Positions 1 through 5,807 of a stretch of DNA of 6,549 nucleotides are shown piece by piece. Within the stretch, counting starts at the first letter, position 1; each line of letters starts with the position of its first letter. The DNA comes from Kocuria sp. (GTDB lineage: Bacteria > Actinomycetota > Actinomycetes > Actinomycetales > Micrococcaceae), in the NCBI GenBank assembly GCA_030453435.1, contig JAKDKI010000132.1, positions 1 to 6,549 of the forward strand. The letters are read 5' to 3'. The position numbers were made by a program, and so were the translations under genes. The notes under the pieces are model-generated. The model worked only from the letters and a program-made list of their open reading frames with translations, was not told the DNA's origin and did not search any database.

Positions 1-78
1 CGCGCCCCCCCGCTGGGGCCGCCCAAACACCTCCAAAAACCCCCCCGCCCCCCGCCCCCCAAACCCGCCCGGGGGCCC
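1..78 (-). other. G-rich low-complexity tract downstream of rplO
   Basis: On the transcribed (minus) strand this stretch has G runs of 3, 3, 3, 6, 6 and 7 between positions 78 and 40, separated by C, TTT or C spacers, with another run of 7 Gs at 11-5. This fits the pattern of a G-quadruplex-forming sequence. No coding frame like the neighbouring genes is visible, and secY, the usual next gene, is not seen. Its composition is unlike the rest of the window. It may be a real rplO-secY spacer or low-quality sequence at a contig end; I cannot tell which. Confidence 0.5.
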
Positions 79-124
79 GCTTCAGTTCAGGGTTACACCC
101 TACAACCGATTACTGCGTACAGTC

Positions 125-595
125 TCACGCGGTCTGCGTGGAACCGCCGGCAGCTGCGATCTTCTCAGCCGCGGAGGCGGAGAACTTGTCCGCGGTGATG
201 TTCAGTGCAACGGAGATCTCTCCGGTGCCCAGAACCTTGACCGGCTGGTTCTTGCGCACTGCACCCTTGGCAACGAGATCGGAAATACCGATCGTGCCGC
301 CCTCGGGGAACAGTTCGCCCAGACGATCCAGGTTCACAACCTGGTACTCCACGCGGAACGGGTTCTTGAAACCACGCAGCTTGGGCAGACGCATGTGCAA
401 CGGCAGCTGACCGCCGGCGAAACCGGCCTTCACCTGGTAACGCGCCTTGGTGCCCTTGGTACCACGACCGGCCGTCTTACCCTTCGAAGCCTCACCACGA
501 CCCACACGGGTCTTGGACTGGTGAGATCCGGGGGCCGGACGCAGGTGGTGAACCTTCAGAGCGTGCTGCTTCTTGCTCCCAGTGTTTTCAGCCAT
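125..595 (-). CDS. rplO: 50S ribosomal protein L15
   Basis: L15 is a late-assembling protein of the large subunit that binds 23S rRNA. The product is 156 residues, near the usual 145-155. The family's basic glycine-rich N-terminal arm is clear at residues 31-52 (VGRG, then [10 protein letters not shown]), followed by [19 protein letters not shown] at 58-76, and the globular C-terminal domain ends in an Ala-rich tail. I chose the ATG at 595, giving MAENTG, which resembles actinobacterial L15 starts. An in-frame GTG six bases upstream (601) overlaps the rpmD stop as GTGA. GGAGG inside rpmD lies 10 bases before the ATG and 4 before the GTG, so spacing does not settle the choice. The ATG falls 2 bases after the rpmD stop, so coupled translation is likely. 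This is the last gene of the spc cluster seen here. Confidence 0.96.
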   Translation of the reverse strand: MAENTGSKKQHALKVHHLRPAPGSHQSKTRVGRGEASKGKTAGRGTKGTKARYQVKAGFAGGQLPLHMRLPKLRGFKNPFRVEYQVVNLDRLGELFPEGGTIGISDLVAKGAVRKNQPVKVLGTGEISVALNITADKFSASAAEKIAAAGGSTQTA

Positions 596-597
596 GG

Positions 598-807
598 TCA
601 CTCGGCCTCCTCAACCTCTACGAGATGCGACACGGTATTGATCATGCCCGCGGTCGCTGCATCGGCCTTGCGCTCCACCACGTTGCCCGGCTTCTTCAAA
701 CCGAGGGAACGCAGGGTGTCACGCATGTTCTGCTTCTGACCGACCACGGAGCGGATCTGCTTGATACGCAGGTTTGCACCGTCGGCCTGAATGCGCTTTA
801 CGTTCAT
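598..807 (-). CDS. rpmD: 50S ribosomal protein L30
   Basis: L30 is a small protein of the large subunit that contacts 23S rRNA. The 69-residue product carries the family core [20 protein letters not shown] (residues 15-34), then [10 protein letters not shown], and the conserved C-terminal [14 protein letters not shown] (54-67). The family is usually about 60 residues; the extra 8-10 N-terminal residues ([10 protein letters not shown]) resemble those of Micrococcaceae L30, which supports this start. Its ATG shares one base with the rpsE stop (TGATG), indicating coupled translation, and its TGA lies 2 bases before the rplO ATG. L30 is dispensable in some bacterial lineages, but here it is intact. 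Confidence 0.96.
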   Translation of the reverse strand: MNVKRIQADGANLRIKQIRSVVGQKQNMRDTLRSLGLKKPGNVVERKADAATAGMINTVSHLVEVEEAE

Positions 808-1532
808 CAGGCACCTGCCTTCTGGATATCGCGCAGCAGCGGGGCCGGAATAACCTCGTCCATGGGCAGGCCACGACGGGCAGCCACGGAAGCGGGCTCT
901 TCGAGCATACGCAGGGCCTCGATGGTTGCGTGCACGATGTTGATCTGGTTGGACGAACCCAAGGACTTGGACAACACGTCATGGATGCCCGCGCACTCGA
1001 GTACGGCACGCACCGGACCGCCGGCGATAACACCGGTACCCGGGGTGGCCGGACGCAACATCACGACACCGGCAGCGGCTTCGCCCTGCACGCGGTGCGG
1101 AATGGTGCGATCTTCCACGCGAGGAACCCGGAAGAAATTCTTCTTGGCTTCCTCGACGCCCTTGGAGATGGCGGCGGGAACTTCCTTGGCCTTGCCGTAG
1201 CCCACGCCAACCATGCCGTTGCCATCGCCAACCACCACGAGGGCGGTGAAGCTGAAGCGGCGGCCACCCTTGACCACCTTGGAGACACGGTTGATGGTCA
1301 CGACGCGCTCGAGGAACTTGTCCTTCTCTTCCTCGCGACCGCCACGGCCACCACGGCCGCCGCGCTCGTTACGACCGCCGCGCTCGCCACGGCCACCGCG
1401 CTCGTTGCGGTTACCGCGACCGCCGCGGCCACCGCGGTTGTCCTCGGTTCCCTGCTGAGCCTCAGTAGCTTCGTTGGAAGCGTTGGTGGCTTCGCTCACC
1501 TTGGTTTCCTTCTCATTGTTCTGCTCGCTCAC
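807..1532 (-). CDS. rpsE: 30S ribosomal protein S5 with RGG-rich N-terminal extension
   Basis: S5 binds 16S rRNA, helps decoding fidelity and, with S3 and S4, lines the mRNA entry channel. The conserved core spans about residues 72-241. It contains [19 protein letters not shown] (77-95; the VSKVVKGG loop is the region where spectinomycin-resistance changes map in other bacteria), [18 protein letters not shown] (102-119) and the C-terminal domain with [15 protein letters not shown] (165-179). At 241 residues it is about 70 longer than E. coli S5. The excess is an acidic/polar stretch (1-32) and an RGG-repeat segment (33-66). The start is GTG at 1532, overlapping the rplR stop by 4 bases (GTGA). 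A full-strength AAGGAGG at 1542-1548, inside rplR, lies 9 bases upstream, which supports this start and hence the long N-terminus. The stop overlaps the rpmD ATG. Confidence 0.97.
   Translation of the reverse strand: MSEQNNEKETKVSEATNASNEATEAQQGTEDNRGGRGGRGNRNERGGRGERGGRNERGGRGGRGGREEEKDKFLERVVTINRVSKVVKGGRRFSFTALVVVGDGNGMVGVGYGKAKEVPAAISKGVEEAKKNFFRVPRVEDRTIPHRVQGEAAAGVVMLRPATPGTGVIAGGPVRAVLECAGIHDVLSKSLGSSNQINIVHATIEALRMLEEPASVAARRGLPMDEVIPAPLLRDIQKAGA
1335..1436 (-). repeat. Degenerate RGG/RGN/RNE codon repeat in rpsE
   Basis: This segment encodes residues 33-66 of S5, with seven RGG triplets plus RGE, RGN and RNE variants. At DNA level it is an imperfect short-period tandem array of CGC/CGT-GGC/GGT codons. 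Such arrays can change length by slippage. RGG segments commonly bind RNA and are usually disordered; the role on this ribosome is unknown. Confidence 0.8.
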
Positions 1533-1900
1533 AGCGCCAGACCTCCTTCACGGGCACCATCGGCCACCGCGGCCACACGGCCGTGGTACTTGTTGCCGCC
1601 ACGGTCGAACACAACGGTTTCGATTCCGGCAGCCTTGGCGCGTTCAGCGACGAGTTCGCCGACACGCTTGGCCTTGGCGGTTTTGTCCTCCGAGGCGGCC
1701 CGCAGGTCAGCTTCCATGGTGGAAGCGGACGCCAGGGTTACACCCTTGTCGTCGTCGATCACCTGAGCGACCATGTGACGCGCGGAACGGGTCACTACGA
1801 GACGGGGACGCAGTGCACTTCCGGAAACGTACTTGCGTACGCGGCGGTGACGACGTGCGCGCTGAGCGGACTTCGACTTGCCCTTGATTACGAGAGCCAT
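1529..1900 (-). CDS. rplR: 50S ribosomal protein L18
   Basis: L18 binds 5S rRNA and, with L5, helps place it in the central protuberance of the large subunit. The 123-residue product has the basic N-terminus (residues 5-23, rich in Arg/Lys), [20 protein letters not shown] (31-50), and the family signature [20 protein letters not shown] (98-117). The ATG at 1900 follows the rplF stop by 2 bases. No strong Shine-Dalgarno sits at good spacing, so translation probably depends on coupling to rplF. Its last codons carry the AAGGAGG ribosome site for rpsE, and its TGA is embedded in the rpsE GTG start. Confidence 0.97.
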   Translation of the reverse strand: MALVIKGKSKSAQRARRHRRVRKYVSGSALRPRLVVTRSARHMVAQVIDDDKGVTLASASTMEADLRAASEDKTAKAKRVGELVAERAKAAGIETVVFDRGGNKYHGRVAAVADGAREGGLAL

Positions 1901-1902
1901 GA

Positions 1903-2439
1903 TTACTTACCAGCCTTTCCGGCCTTGCGGCGGATCTGCTCGCCGGCGTAACGCACGCCCTTGCCCTTGTAGGGATCGGGCAGACGCAGCTTGCGGATCT
2001 TTGCGGCAACCTGGCCAACCCGCTGCTTGTCGATACCGGCGACGGTGACCTTGTTCGAACCTTCCACGGACAGCGTGATGCCGTCCGGAGCCTCGAACGG
2101 GACAGGGTGGCTGTAGCCCAGAGCGAACTCCAGGTTGGCGCCCTTGGCCTGCACGCGGTAACCGGTTCCGACGATTTCCAGCTGCTTGCTGAAACCCTCG
2201 GAGACACCCTGGACCATGTTGGAGATCAGGGTACGAGTCAAACCGTGCAGAGCGCGGGACTCGCGCTCGTCGTTGGGGCGGGCAACCTGAACGGTGCCGT
2301 CTTCAACAACCACGGTGATGGGAGCGGCCACGGTTTGAGTCAATTCGCCCTTGGGGCCCTTGACCTTCACCACGGAACCGTCCACAGCAACCTCCACACC
2401 GGCGGGCACAGAGATCGGGAGACGTCCAATACGTGACAT
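1903..2439 (-). CDS. rplF: 50S ribosomal protein L6
   Basis: L6 binds 23S rRNA near the sarcin-ricin loop and the factor-binding region. The 178-residue product has the family's usual length and its two repeated alpha/beta domains: [15 protein letters not shown] at the start, [20 protein letters not shown] at 91-110, and the C-terminal signature [14 protein letters not shown] (154-167) followed by a Lys/Arg-rich end. The ATG at 2439 is preceded by AAGGA at 2447-2451, 7 bases upstream. There is a 31-base gap from the rpsH stop with no clear promoter or terminator. The stop lies 2 bases before rplR. Confidence 0.97.
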   Translation of the reverse strand: MSRIGRLPISVPAGVEVAVDGSVVKVKGPKGELTQTVAAPITVVVEDGTVQVARPNDERESRALHGLTRTLISNMVQGVSEGFSKQLEIVGTGYRVQAKGANLEFALGYSHPVPFEAPDGITLSVEGSNKVTVAGIDKQRVGQVAAKIRKLRLPDPYKGKGVRYAGEQIRRKAGKAGK

Positions 2440-2470
2440 GTTCTCTTCCTTTCTTGTTCTGTGCTACCGA

Positions 2471-2869
2471 TTACCAGACGTACGCGAGGACTTCCCCGCC
2501 CACGCCCTTCTTGCCGGCCTGCTTGTCAGTCAGCAGACCCGAAGAGGTGGAGAGGATCGCGATGCCCATGCCGCCGAGAACCTTCGGCAGGTTGGTGGAC
2601 CTCGCGTAAACGCGCAAACCCGGCTTGGAGATACGGCGAACGCCTGCAATGGAGCGCTCACGGTTGGGACCGAACTTCAGGGACAGGATGAGGGTTTTAC
2701 CGACCTTGGCCGGCTCCTCGCTCCAGTCCGCAATGTAACCTTCGGCCTTGAGGATGTCCGCAACCCGAGCCTTCAGCTTGGAGTACGGCATGCTCACGGT
2801 GTCGTGGTATGCGGAGTTCGCATTACGCAGACGCGTCAGCATGTCTGCGACAGGATCTGTCATTGTCAT
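2471..2869 (-). CDS. rpsH: 30S ribosomal protein S8
   Basis: S8 is a primary 16S rRNA-binding protein of the small subunit and, in E. coli, the repressor of the spc operon. The 132-residue product shows [20 protein letters not shown] (residues 4-23), the [21 protein letters not shown] region (66-86) and the C-terminal RNA-binding signature [18 protein letters not shown] (102-119), ending in AYVW. I chose the ATG at 2869 (MTMTDP) because it matches relatives. Two alternatives are in frame: the ATG at 2863 and an upstream ATG at 2881, which would add MCPN and has GAGG at a better 6-base spacing. The 75-base gap from rplE is too short for rpsN, which sits here in many bacteria. Confidence 0.95.
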   Translation of the reverse strand: MTMTDPVADMLTRLRNANSAYHDTVSMPYSKLKARVADILKAEGYIADWSEEPAKVGKTLILSLKFGPNRERSIAGVRRISKPGLRVYARSTNLPKVLGGMGIAILSTSSGLLTDKQAGKKGVGGEVLAYVW

Positions 2870-2944
2870 GTTTGGGCACATGCCCTTCCTCGTCACGGTT
2901 TCCAGACCGGTTACAGCCAGTCGGGACCTCTGACGTCGCGGGAA
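2870..2944 (-). other. rplE-rpsH spacer with hairpins, no rpsN
   Basis: The spacer contains a 6-bp hairpin (one G-U) at 2905-2922 with a 6-base loop. An alternative 4-bp hairpin at 2896-2909 shares bases with it, so the two exclude each other. A third short inverted repeat, GGGCA/TGCCC with a 2-base gap, lies between the Shine-Dalgarno-like GAGGAAGG and the chosen rpsH ATG. Folding it would shorten the effective spacing. These are small and could be chance; a role in rpsH translation is only inference. Confidence 0.35.
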
Positions 2945-3514
2945 TTAGTTGGTCTTGAACGGGAAGCCGAGCGACTTGAGCAGCGCACGACCCTCGTCGT
3001 CAGTCTTTGCGGTGGTCACCACGGTGATGTCCATACCGCGCACACGGTCGATCCGGTCCTGGTCGATTTCGTGGAACATGGACTGTTCCGTCAAACCGAA
3101 GGTGTAGTTGCCGTTGCCGTCGAAGTGACGATCGGACAAACCACGGAAGTCACGAATACGCGGCAGGGCCAGCGTGACCAGACGGTCCAGGAATTCCCAC
3201 ATGCGATCGCCACGCAGGGTGACGTGAGCGCCGATGGGCATACCTTCGCGCAGCTTGAACTGTGCGATGGACTTCTTGGCACGGTTGACCACGGGCTTCT
3301 GGCCGGTAATGGCGGTCAGGTCCTTGATGGCGGAATCCACCAGCTTGGAATCCTTGGCCGCCTCGCCCAGACCCATGTTCACGACAACCTTGGTGATGCG
3401 GGGCAGTTCCATGACGTTCGCGTAACCGAACTCTTCCTGGAGTGCCGGTGCAACGGTTTCCTGGTACTTGGTCTTGAACCGCGGGGTCATCTTGGTTTCG
3501 GTCGTTTCGCTCAT
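2945..3514 (-). CDS. rplE: 50S ribosomal protein L5
   Basis: L5 binds 5S rRNA, forms part of the central protuberance and contacts P-site tRNA and intersubunit bridges. The product is 189 residues, slightly above the E. coli length because of a polar N-terminal extension typical of actinobacteria. The family signature [16 protein letters not shown] is at 37-52, [20 protein letters not shown] at 71-90, LPRIRDFRG at 117-125 and [20 protein letters not shown] at 160-179. I chose the ATG at 3514, which shares one base with the rplX stop (TGATG) and has AAGGA 6 bases upstream. A GTG three bases earlier (3517) is also in frame. Confidence 0.97.
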   Translation of the reverse strand: MSETTETKMTPRFKTKYQETVAPALQEEFGYANVMELPRITKVVVNMGLGEAAKDSKLVDSAIKDLTAITGQKPVVNRAKKSIAQFKLREGMPIGAHVTLRGDRMWEFLDRLVTLALPRIRDFRGLSDRHFDGNGNYTFGLTEQSMFHEIDQDRIDRVRGMDITVVTTAKTDDEGRALLKSLGFPFKTN

Positions 3515-3858
3515 CACAGATCCTTGCCGGTGCTCTTGGACACGCGAACGCGAACGGTCTTCTGCTTGCCGTCACGCTCCACGGTCTCGGTGCGGTAGCC
3601 CACGCGGGTCGGCTTGCCGGTCTCCGGGTCCACGAGCATCACGTTCGAGATGTGAATGGGAGCCTCGGTCTTGACGATGCCGCCGGCTTCGCCCTGGGCG
3701 CTGGCGCGCTGGTGCTTGGTCACCACGTTGACACCTTCGACAACCACGCGGGAAGTCTCGGTGATCACACGCAGAACCTTGCCCTGCTTGCCCTTGTTCT
3801 GCTTGTTGCCGGAAATAACCTGAACCAGGTCTCCGGTCTTGATCTTGAATTTCGCCAT
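3514..3858 (-). CDS. rplX: 50S ribosomal protein L24
   Basis: L24 is an assembly-initiating protein that binds the 5' domain of 23S rRNA. The 114-residue product has the N-terminal KOW motif at about residues 8-35 ([19 protein letters not shown]), then [10 protein letters not shown] (42-51) and [22 protein letters not shown] (66-87), in family order. The ATG at 3858 has a strong GGAGGT at 3867-3872, 8 bases upstream and inside the end of rplN. The gap from the rplN stop is 1 base. The stop overlaps the rplE start. Confidence 0.97.
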   Translation of the reverse strand: MAKFKIKTGDLVQVISGNKQNKGKQGKVLRVITETSRVVVEGVNVVTKHQRASAQGEAGGIVKTEAPIHISNVMLVDPETGKPTRVGYRTETVERDGKQKTVRVRVSKSTGKDL

Positions 3859-3859
3859 G

Positions 3860-4228
3860 TCAGAGCACCTCCGGAGCCAGCGAGATGATCTTCATGAACT
3901 TCTTGTCGCGCAGCTCGCGGCCCACGGGGCCGAAGATACGCGTGCCACGGGGATCCCCGTCGGTCTTCAAGATCACTGCGGCGTTCTCGTCGAAACGAAT
4001 GTAGGAACCGTCGGAACGGCGCCTCTGCTTCTTGGTACGGACCACAACAGCCTTGACAACGTCGCCCTTCTTGACGTTGCCACCGGGGATTGCGTCCTTA
4101 ACGGTGGCGACAATGACGTCGCCAATGCCTGCGTAACGGCGTCCGGATCCACCGAGTACACGGATGGTGAGGATTTCCTTTGCACCCGTGTTATCGGCGA
4201 CCCTAAGCCGCGACTCCTGCTGAATCAC
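3860..4228 (-). CDS. rplN: 50S ribosomal protein L14, first gene of the spc operon
   Basis: L14 binds 23S rRNA at the subunit interface, forms intersubunit bridges with 16S rRNA and is the docking point of the silencing factor RsfS. The 122 residues match the family length exactly. Visible features are [18 protein letters not shown] (1-18), [15 protein letters not shown] (36-50), [20 protein letters not shown] (60-79) and [20 protein letters not shown] (95-114). The start is GTG at 4228, with AGGAG at 4235-4239, 6 bases upstream. It is the first gene after a 572-base gap with its own predicted promoter. The 8 bases spanning the GTG (4222-4229) are exactly complementary to two tandem leader repeats, so its initiation may be controlled by leader pairing. 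Confidence 0.97.
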   Translation of the reverse strand: MIQQESRLRVADNTGAKEILTIRVLGGSGRRYAGIGDVIVATVKDAIPGGNVKKGDVVKAVVVRTKKQRRRSDGSYIRFDENAAVILKTDGDPRGTRIFGPVGRELRDKKFMKIISLAPEVL

Positions 4229-4390
4229 TGATTACTCCTGTCGTCGCGCCGGTTCTCATCCATATCTGGACGATGTCGAGCCTTGCGGAACGGTAGATAT
4301 TTGAACGCTTCACTGAACGGTGTTCCCCGTGGCCGTAGGAGGGGCCCGAGGCGTTTTCGCGAAGCATGTACGCGCTGGGTTTGTGGCGTG

Positions 4391-4408
4391 AGTGATTCGA
4401 AGTGATTC
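4391..4408 (-). repeat. Tandem GAATCACT repeat complementary to rplN start
   Basis: Two copies of GAATCACT, at 4401-4408 and 4391-4398, are separated by 2 bases in the leader RNA. Each is the exact reverse complement of AGTGATTC at 4222-4229, which contains the rplN GTG start codon. The match is exactly 8 bp in each case, with no extension at either end. The arrangement could let the leader mask the start codon. The repeats are seen; the masking role is inferred. Confidence 0.6.
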
Positions 4409-4427
4409 CAGACGGACGAGCCGTCTG
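4409..4427 (-). other. 7-bp hairpin in spc leader
   Basis: CAGACGG and CCGTCTG pair perfectly around a 5-base loop on the transcribed strand. The hairpin ends immediately before the first GAATCACT copy and lies 25 bases past the multibranched element. It has no downstream T-run, so it does not look like a terminator. Confidence 0.6.
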
Positions 4428-4452
4428 CTTCGCTGCCCCACTGAGGATCGGT

Positions 4453-4628
4453 CTGCTCAACCAGAATCCGTGAACGGGCAACGGCACGCGGTGAACATCG
4501 CTTGGCGATGCCGCGTGGTACTTCATGCGTGAAAATGCACGAAGACGCTGGTTCATGCCCCAACTTCTCTAAGGAAGTCCAGGCCCGTCAGAACGGGCTA
4601 TGGGGCATTGTGGATTCTGACTCAGCAG
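4453..4628 (-). ncRNA. Candidate multibranched structured leader RNA
   Basis: Read on the minus strand, this 176-base segment folds by hand into one closed structure. The closing helix pairs 4612-4628 with 4453-4469 over 17 positions without gaps: 14 Watson-Crick pairs, 2 G-U and 1 G-G mismatch. Inside are three branches. The first is a 7-bp helix (4602-4608 with 4555-4561) leading to a three-way junction with a 6-bp hairpin (4583-4598, 4-base loop) and a 5-bp hairpin (4563-4578, 6-base loop). The second is an 8-bp hairpin with one G-U (4521-4544, 8-base loop). The third is a hairpin of 7 bp (4511-4517 with 4485-4491) stacked on 6 bp (4505-4510 with 4496-4501, 3-base loop) with a 4-base bulge. 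I do not recognise a known riboswitch or ribosomal-protein leader class. A cis-regulatory role for the spc operon is inferred from position. Confidence 0.7.
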
Positions 4629-4647
4629 TGTCGAAGTCAGTGTTGTG

Positions 4648-4661
4648 GGCACACGTGTGCC
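4648..4661. promoter_or_regulatory. 14-bp perfect palindrome near predicted start site
   Basis: GGCACACGTGTGCC is a perfect palindrome centred at 4654/4655, roughly 10-23 bases downstream of the predicted transcription start. It extends on both sides by 3 more pairs after a one-base bulge. It could be a DNA operator for a dimeric regulator or a hairpin at the 5' end of the leader RNA. The sequence does not decide between these. Confidence 0.45.
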
Positions 4662-4677
4662 ACACGCGTACTGATCC

Positions 4678-4707
4678 ACTCTACAGCCCATGGACTGTTA
4701 GGTCCAA
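4678..4707 (-). promoter_or_regulatory. Predicted sigma-A-type promoter of the spc operon
   Basis: On the minus strand, TTGGAC (4702-4707) and TAGAGT (4678-4683) stand 18 bases apart, like actinobacterial housekeeping -35 and -10 boxes. Transcription would begin near 4671. The promoter starts 21 bases after the rpsQ terminator hairpin and faces rplN, the expected place if the S10 and spc units are transcribed separately. An inverted repeat TGGAC/GTCCA (4691-4706) overlaps the -35 box and spacer and could be an operator. Confidence 0.6.
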
Positions 4708-4728
4708 CTGGGCGATGACCGCAAAGCA

Positions 4729-4758
4729 ACGGGCCCCCATCCGTGGATGGGGGCCCGT
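4729..4758 (-). terminator. Intrinsic terminator after rpsQ
   Basis: A perfect 14-bp inverted repeat (ACGGGCCCCCATCC and its complement) around a 2-base centre begins about 42 bases past the rpsQ stop. On the transcribed strand it is followed by TTGCTTTGCGG, a poor T-run, as is common in high-GC bacteria. It would end the S10 operon transcript just before the spc promoter. The tail is weak, so partial read-through is possible. Confidence 0.75.
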
Positions 4759-4800
4759 GTGTCGGCTCAGAGCCGGCATGCTTTGTCGATCTCGAAAGCC

Positions 4801-5085
4801 TTACTTGGCCTTCTCGATGATTTCCACAATGCGCCAGTTCTTGCTGGCGGACAGCGGACGCGTCTCGGCGATACGTACGAGGTCACCGACACCAGCGGTG
4901 TTCTCCTCGTCGTGCGCCTTGATGCGCTTGGACTTACGCATGACCTTGCCGTAGAGGGCGTGCTTGACACGATCCTCGACCTGCACGACCACGGTCTTGT
5001 CCATCTTGTCGGAGACTACGTAGCCGCGACGGGTCTTACGGTCACCGCGCTCGGCCGTGGCCTCGTTGTTAACCTGCTCGCTCAC
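4801..5085 (-). CDS. rpsQ: 30S ribosomal protein S17, last gene of the S10 operon
   Basis: S17 is a primary 16S rRNA-binding protein with an OB fold, needed early in small-subunit assembly. The 94-residue product has [22 protein letters not shown] (16-37), [16 protein letters not shown] (45-60) and the signature [20 protein letters not shown] (67-86). The first 15 residues are a polar extension usual in actinobacteria. The start is GTG at 5085, which overlaps the rpmC stop by 4 bases (GTGA). GAGGA lies 9 bases upstream, within rpmC. The following 572 bases have no gene but hold a terminator, a promoter and a structured leader. Confidence 0.97.
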   Translation of the reverse strand: MSEQVNNEATAERGDRKTRRGYVVSDKMDKTVVVQVEDRVKHALYGKVMRKSKRIKAHDEENTAGVGDLVRIAETRPLSASKNWRIVEIIEKAK

Positions 5086-5387
5086 TTGGCATCATCCTCA
5101 GACTTGGCGGCCTTCTTGCTCTTCTTGGCTGCCTTCTTGTCGGTCTCTACAGCAGTCGCCTGGACCTCTTCGCGGATGCCCAGCTCGCGCTCACGGAGCA
5201 CGGTGTAGATGCGGGCGATGTCACGCTTGACGGACTTCAGACGACCGTTGCTCTCGAGCTGACCGGTTGCGGACTGGAAGCGCAGGTTGAACAGCTCTTC
5301 CTTGGACTTCCGCAACTGCTCGGTCAGAGCACCGTTGTCGAGTTCCGCGAGGTTTTCCATGTTCAGATCCTTAGATCCAATGGCCAT
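5082..5387 (-). CDS. rpmC: 50S ribosomal protein L29 with Lys/Ala-rich tail
   Basis: L29 is a two-helix protein beside the polypeptide exit tunnel, near the docking site of trigger factor and the signal recognition particle. The core is [20 protein letters not shown] (10-29), [16 protein letters not shown] (30-45) and the signature [18 protein letters not shown] (51-68). At 101 residues it exceeds the usual 65-80. The excess is a charged tail from about 75, rich in Lys, Ala, Asp and Glu, probably disordered. The ATG at 5387 is 3 bases after the rplP stop, and the GGTGG-type purine stretch at the end of rplP can serve as ribosome site. The stop overlaps the rpsQ start. Confidence 0.96.
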   Translation of the reverse strand: MAIGSKDLNMENLAELDNGALTEQLRKSKEELFNLRFQSATGQLESNGRLKSVKRDIARIYTVLRERELGIREEVQATAVETDKKAAKKSKKAAKSEDDAK

Positions 5388-5390
5388 TGA

Positions 5391-5807
5391 TCATTCACCA
5401 CCTTCGCGACGCACGATACGTGCCTTCATCGGGAGCTTGTGGATTGCCAAGCGAAGCGCCTCACGGGCAACTTCCTCGGAAACGCCGGAGATCTCGAACA
5501 TAATGCGTCCGGGCTTGACGTTGGCGACCCACCATTCGGGAGAACCCTTACCGGAACCCATACGGGTTTCGGCAGGCTTCTTGGTCAGGGGACGGTCCGG
5601 GTAAATGTTGATCCAGACCTTACCGCCACGCTTGATGTGACGGGTCATTGCGATACGCGCGGACTCGATCTGACGGTTGGTGACATATGCCGGGCTCAGT
5701 GCCTGGATGCCCCATTCGCCGAACGATACCTGGGTTCCGCCCTTAGCCTGGCCCCGACGTTTCGGGTGGTGCTGCTTGCGGAACTTAACACGACGTGGGA
5801 TAAGCAT
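5391..5807 (-). CDS. rplP: 50S ribosomal protein L16
   Basis: L16 binds 23S rRNA near the peptidyl-transferase centre and the A-site tRNA elbow, and is needed late in large-subunit assembly. The 138-residue product has the family length. It shows [19 protein letters not shown] (1-19), FGEWGIQAL (29-37), [19 protein letters not shown] (60-78), [19 protein letters not shown] (82-100) and MFEISGV (103-109). Arg82 aligns with the arginine that is hydroxylated in E. coli L16. The ATG at 5807 shares one base with the rpsC stop (TAATG), indicating coupling. Confidence 0.97.
   Translation of the reverse strand: MLIPRRVKFRKQHHPKRRGQAKGGTQVSFGEWGIQALSPAYVTNRQIESARIAMTRHIKRGGKVWINIYPDRPLTKKPAETRMGSGKGSPEWWVANVKPGRIMFEISGVSEEVAREALRLAIHKLPMKARIVRREGGE

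Larger units (their letters stand above)
4229..4671 (-). other. Long 5' leader of the spc operon
   Basis: About 440 bases lie between the predicted transcription start and rplN. No reading frame here looks like a gene. The region is instead dense in inverted repeats on the transcribed strand: the multibranched element at 4453-4628, a 7-bp hairpin at 4409-4427, and a 6-bp stem (ATATCT/AGATAT) pairing 4295-4300 with 4262-4267. CTCCT at 4337-4341 is complementary to the rplN AGGAG at 4235-4239, a 5-base match that could be chance. Such a long, folded leader ahead of a ribosomal protein gene suggests post-transcriptional regulation. Confidence 0.6.

Noticed and set aside
89..140. Two small hairpins after or at the rplO stop (AGGGT/ACCCT at 89-101 and CACGC/GCGTG at 126-140) as a terminator
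   Set aside because: Each stem is only 5 bp and neither is followed by a T-run on the transcribed strand. The operon would normally continue into secY.
774..1766. 330-codon plus-strand frame opposite rpsE and rplR
   Set aside because: Its Ala/Thr-rich product is the reverse-strand reading of the RGG codon repeat and S5/L18 coding sequence. It has no independent gene signal.
2471..2896. rpsH starting at the GTG at 2896
   Set aside because: This would add nine residues (MTRKGMCPN) not found in S8 relatives and would place the Shine-Dalgarno-like GAGGAAGG inside the coding sequence.
2351..3598. 415-codon plus-strand frame opposite rplE, rpsH and neighbours
   Set aside because: It is fully antisense to confidently identified ribosomal genes. 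Long antisense frames arise from their codon bias at high GC, and the product resembles no family I know.
4203..4563. Two minus-strand reading frames of 112 and 117 codons in the spc leader, one ending in a TGA that overlaps the rplN GTG as GTGA
   Set aside because: Their products match no family I know and have mixed composition unlike the neighbouring genes. One starts with TTG and the other runs into rplN. The same bases are better explained by RNA helices. The GTGA overlap could still allow a coupled leader peptide, but nothing else supports it.
4502..4954. 150-codon plus-strand frame across the leader and rpsQ
   Set aside because: It crosses the terminator hairpin, the promoter and part of rpsQ on the opposite strand, and shows no recognisable domain.
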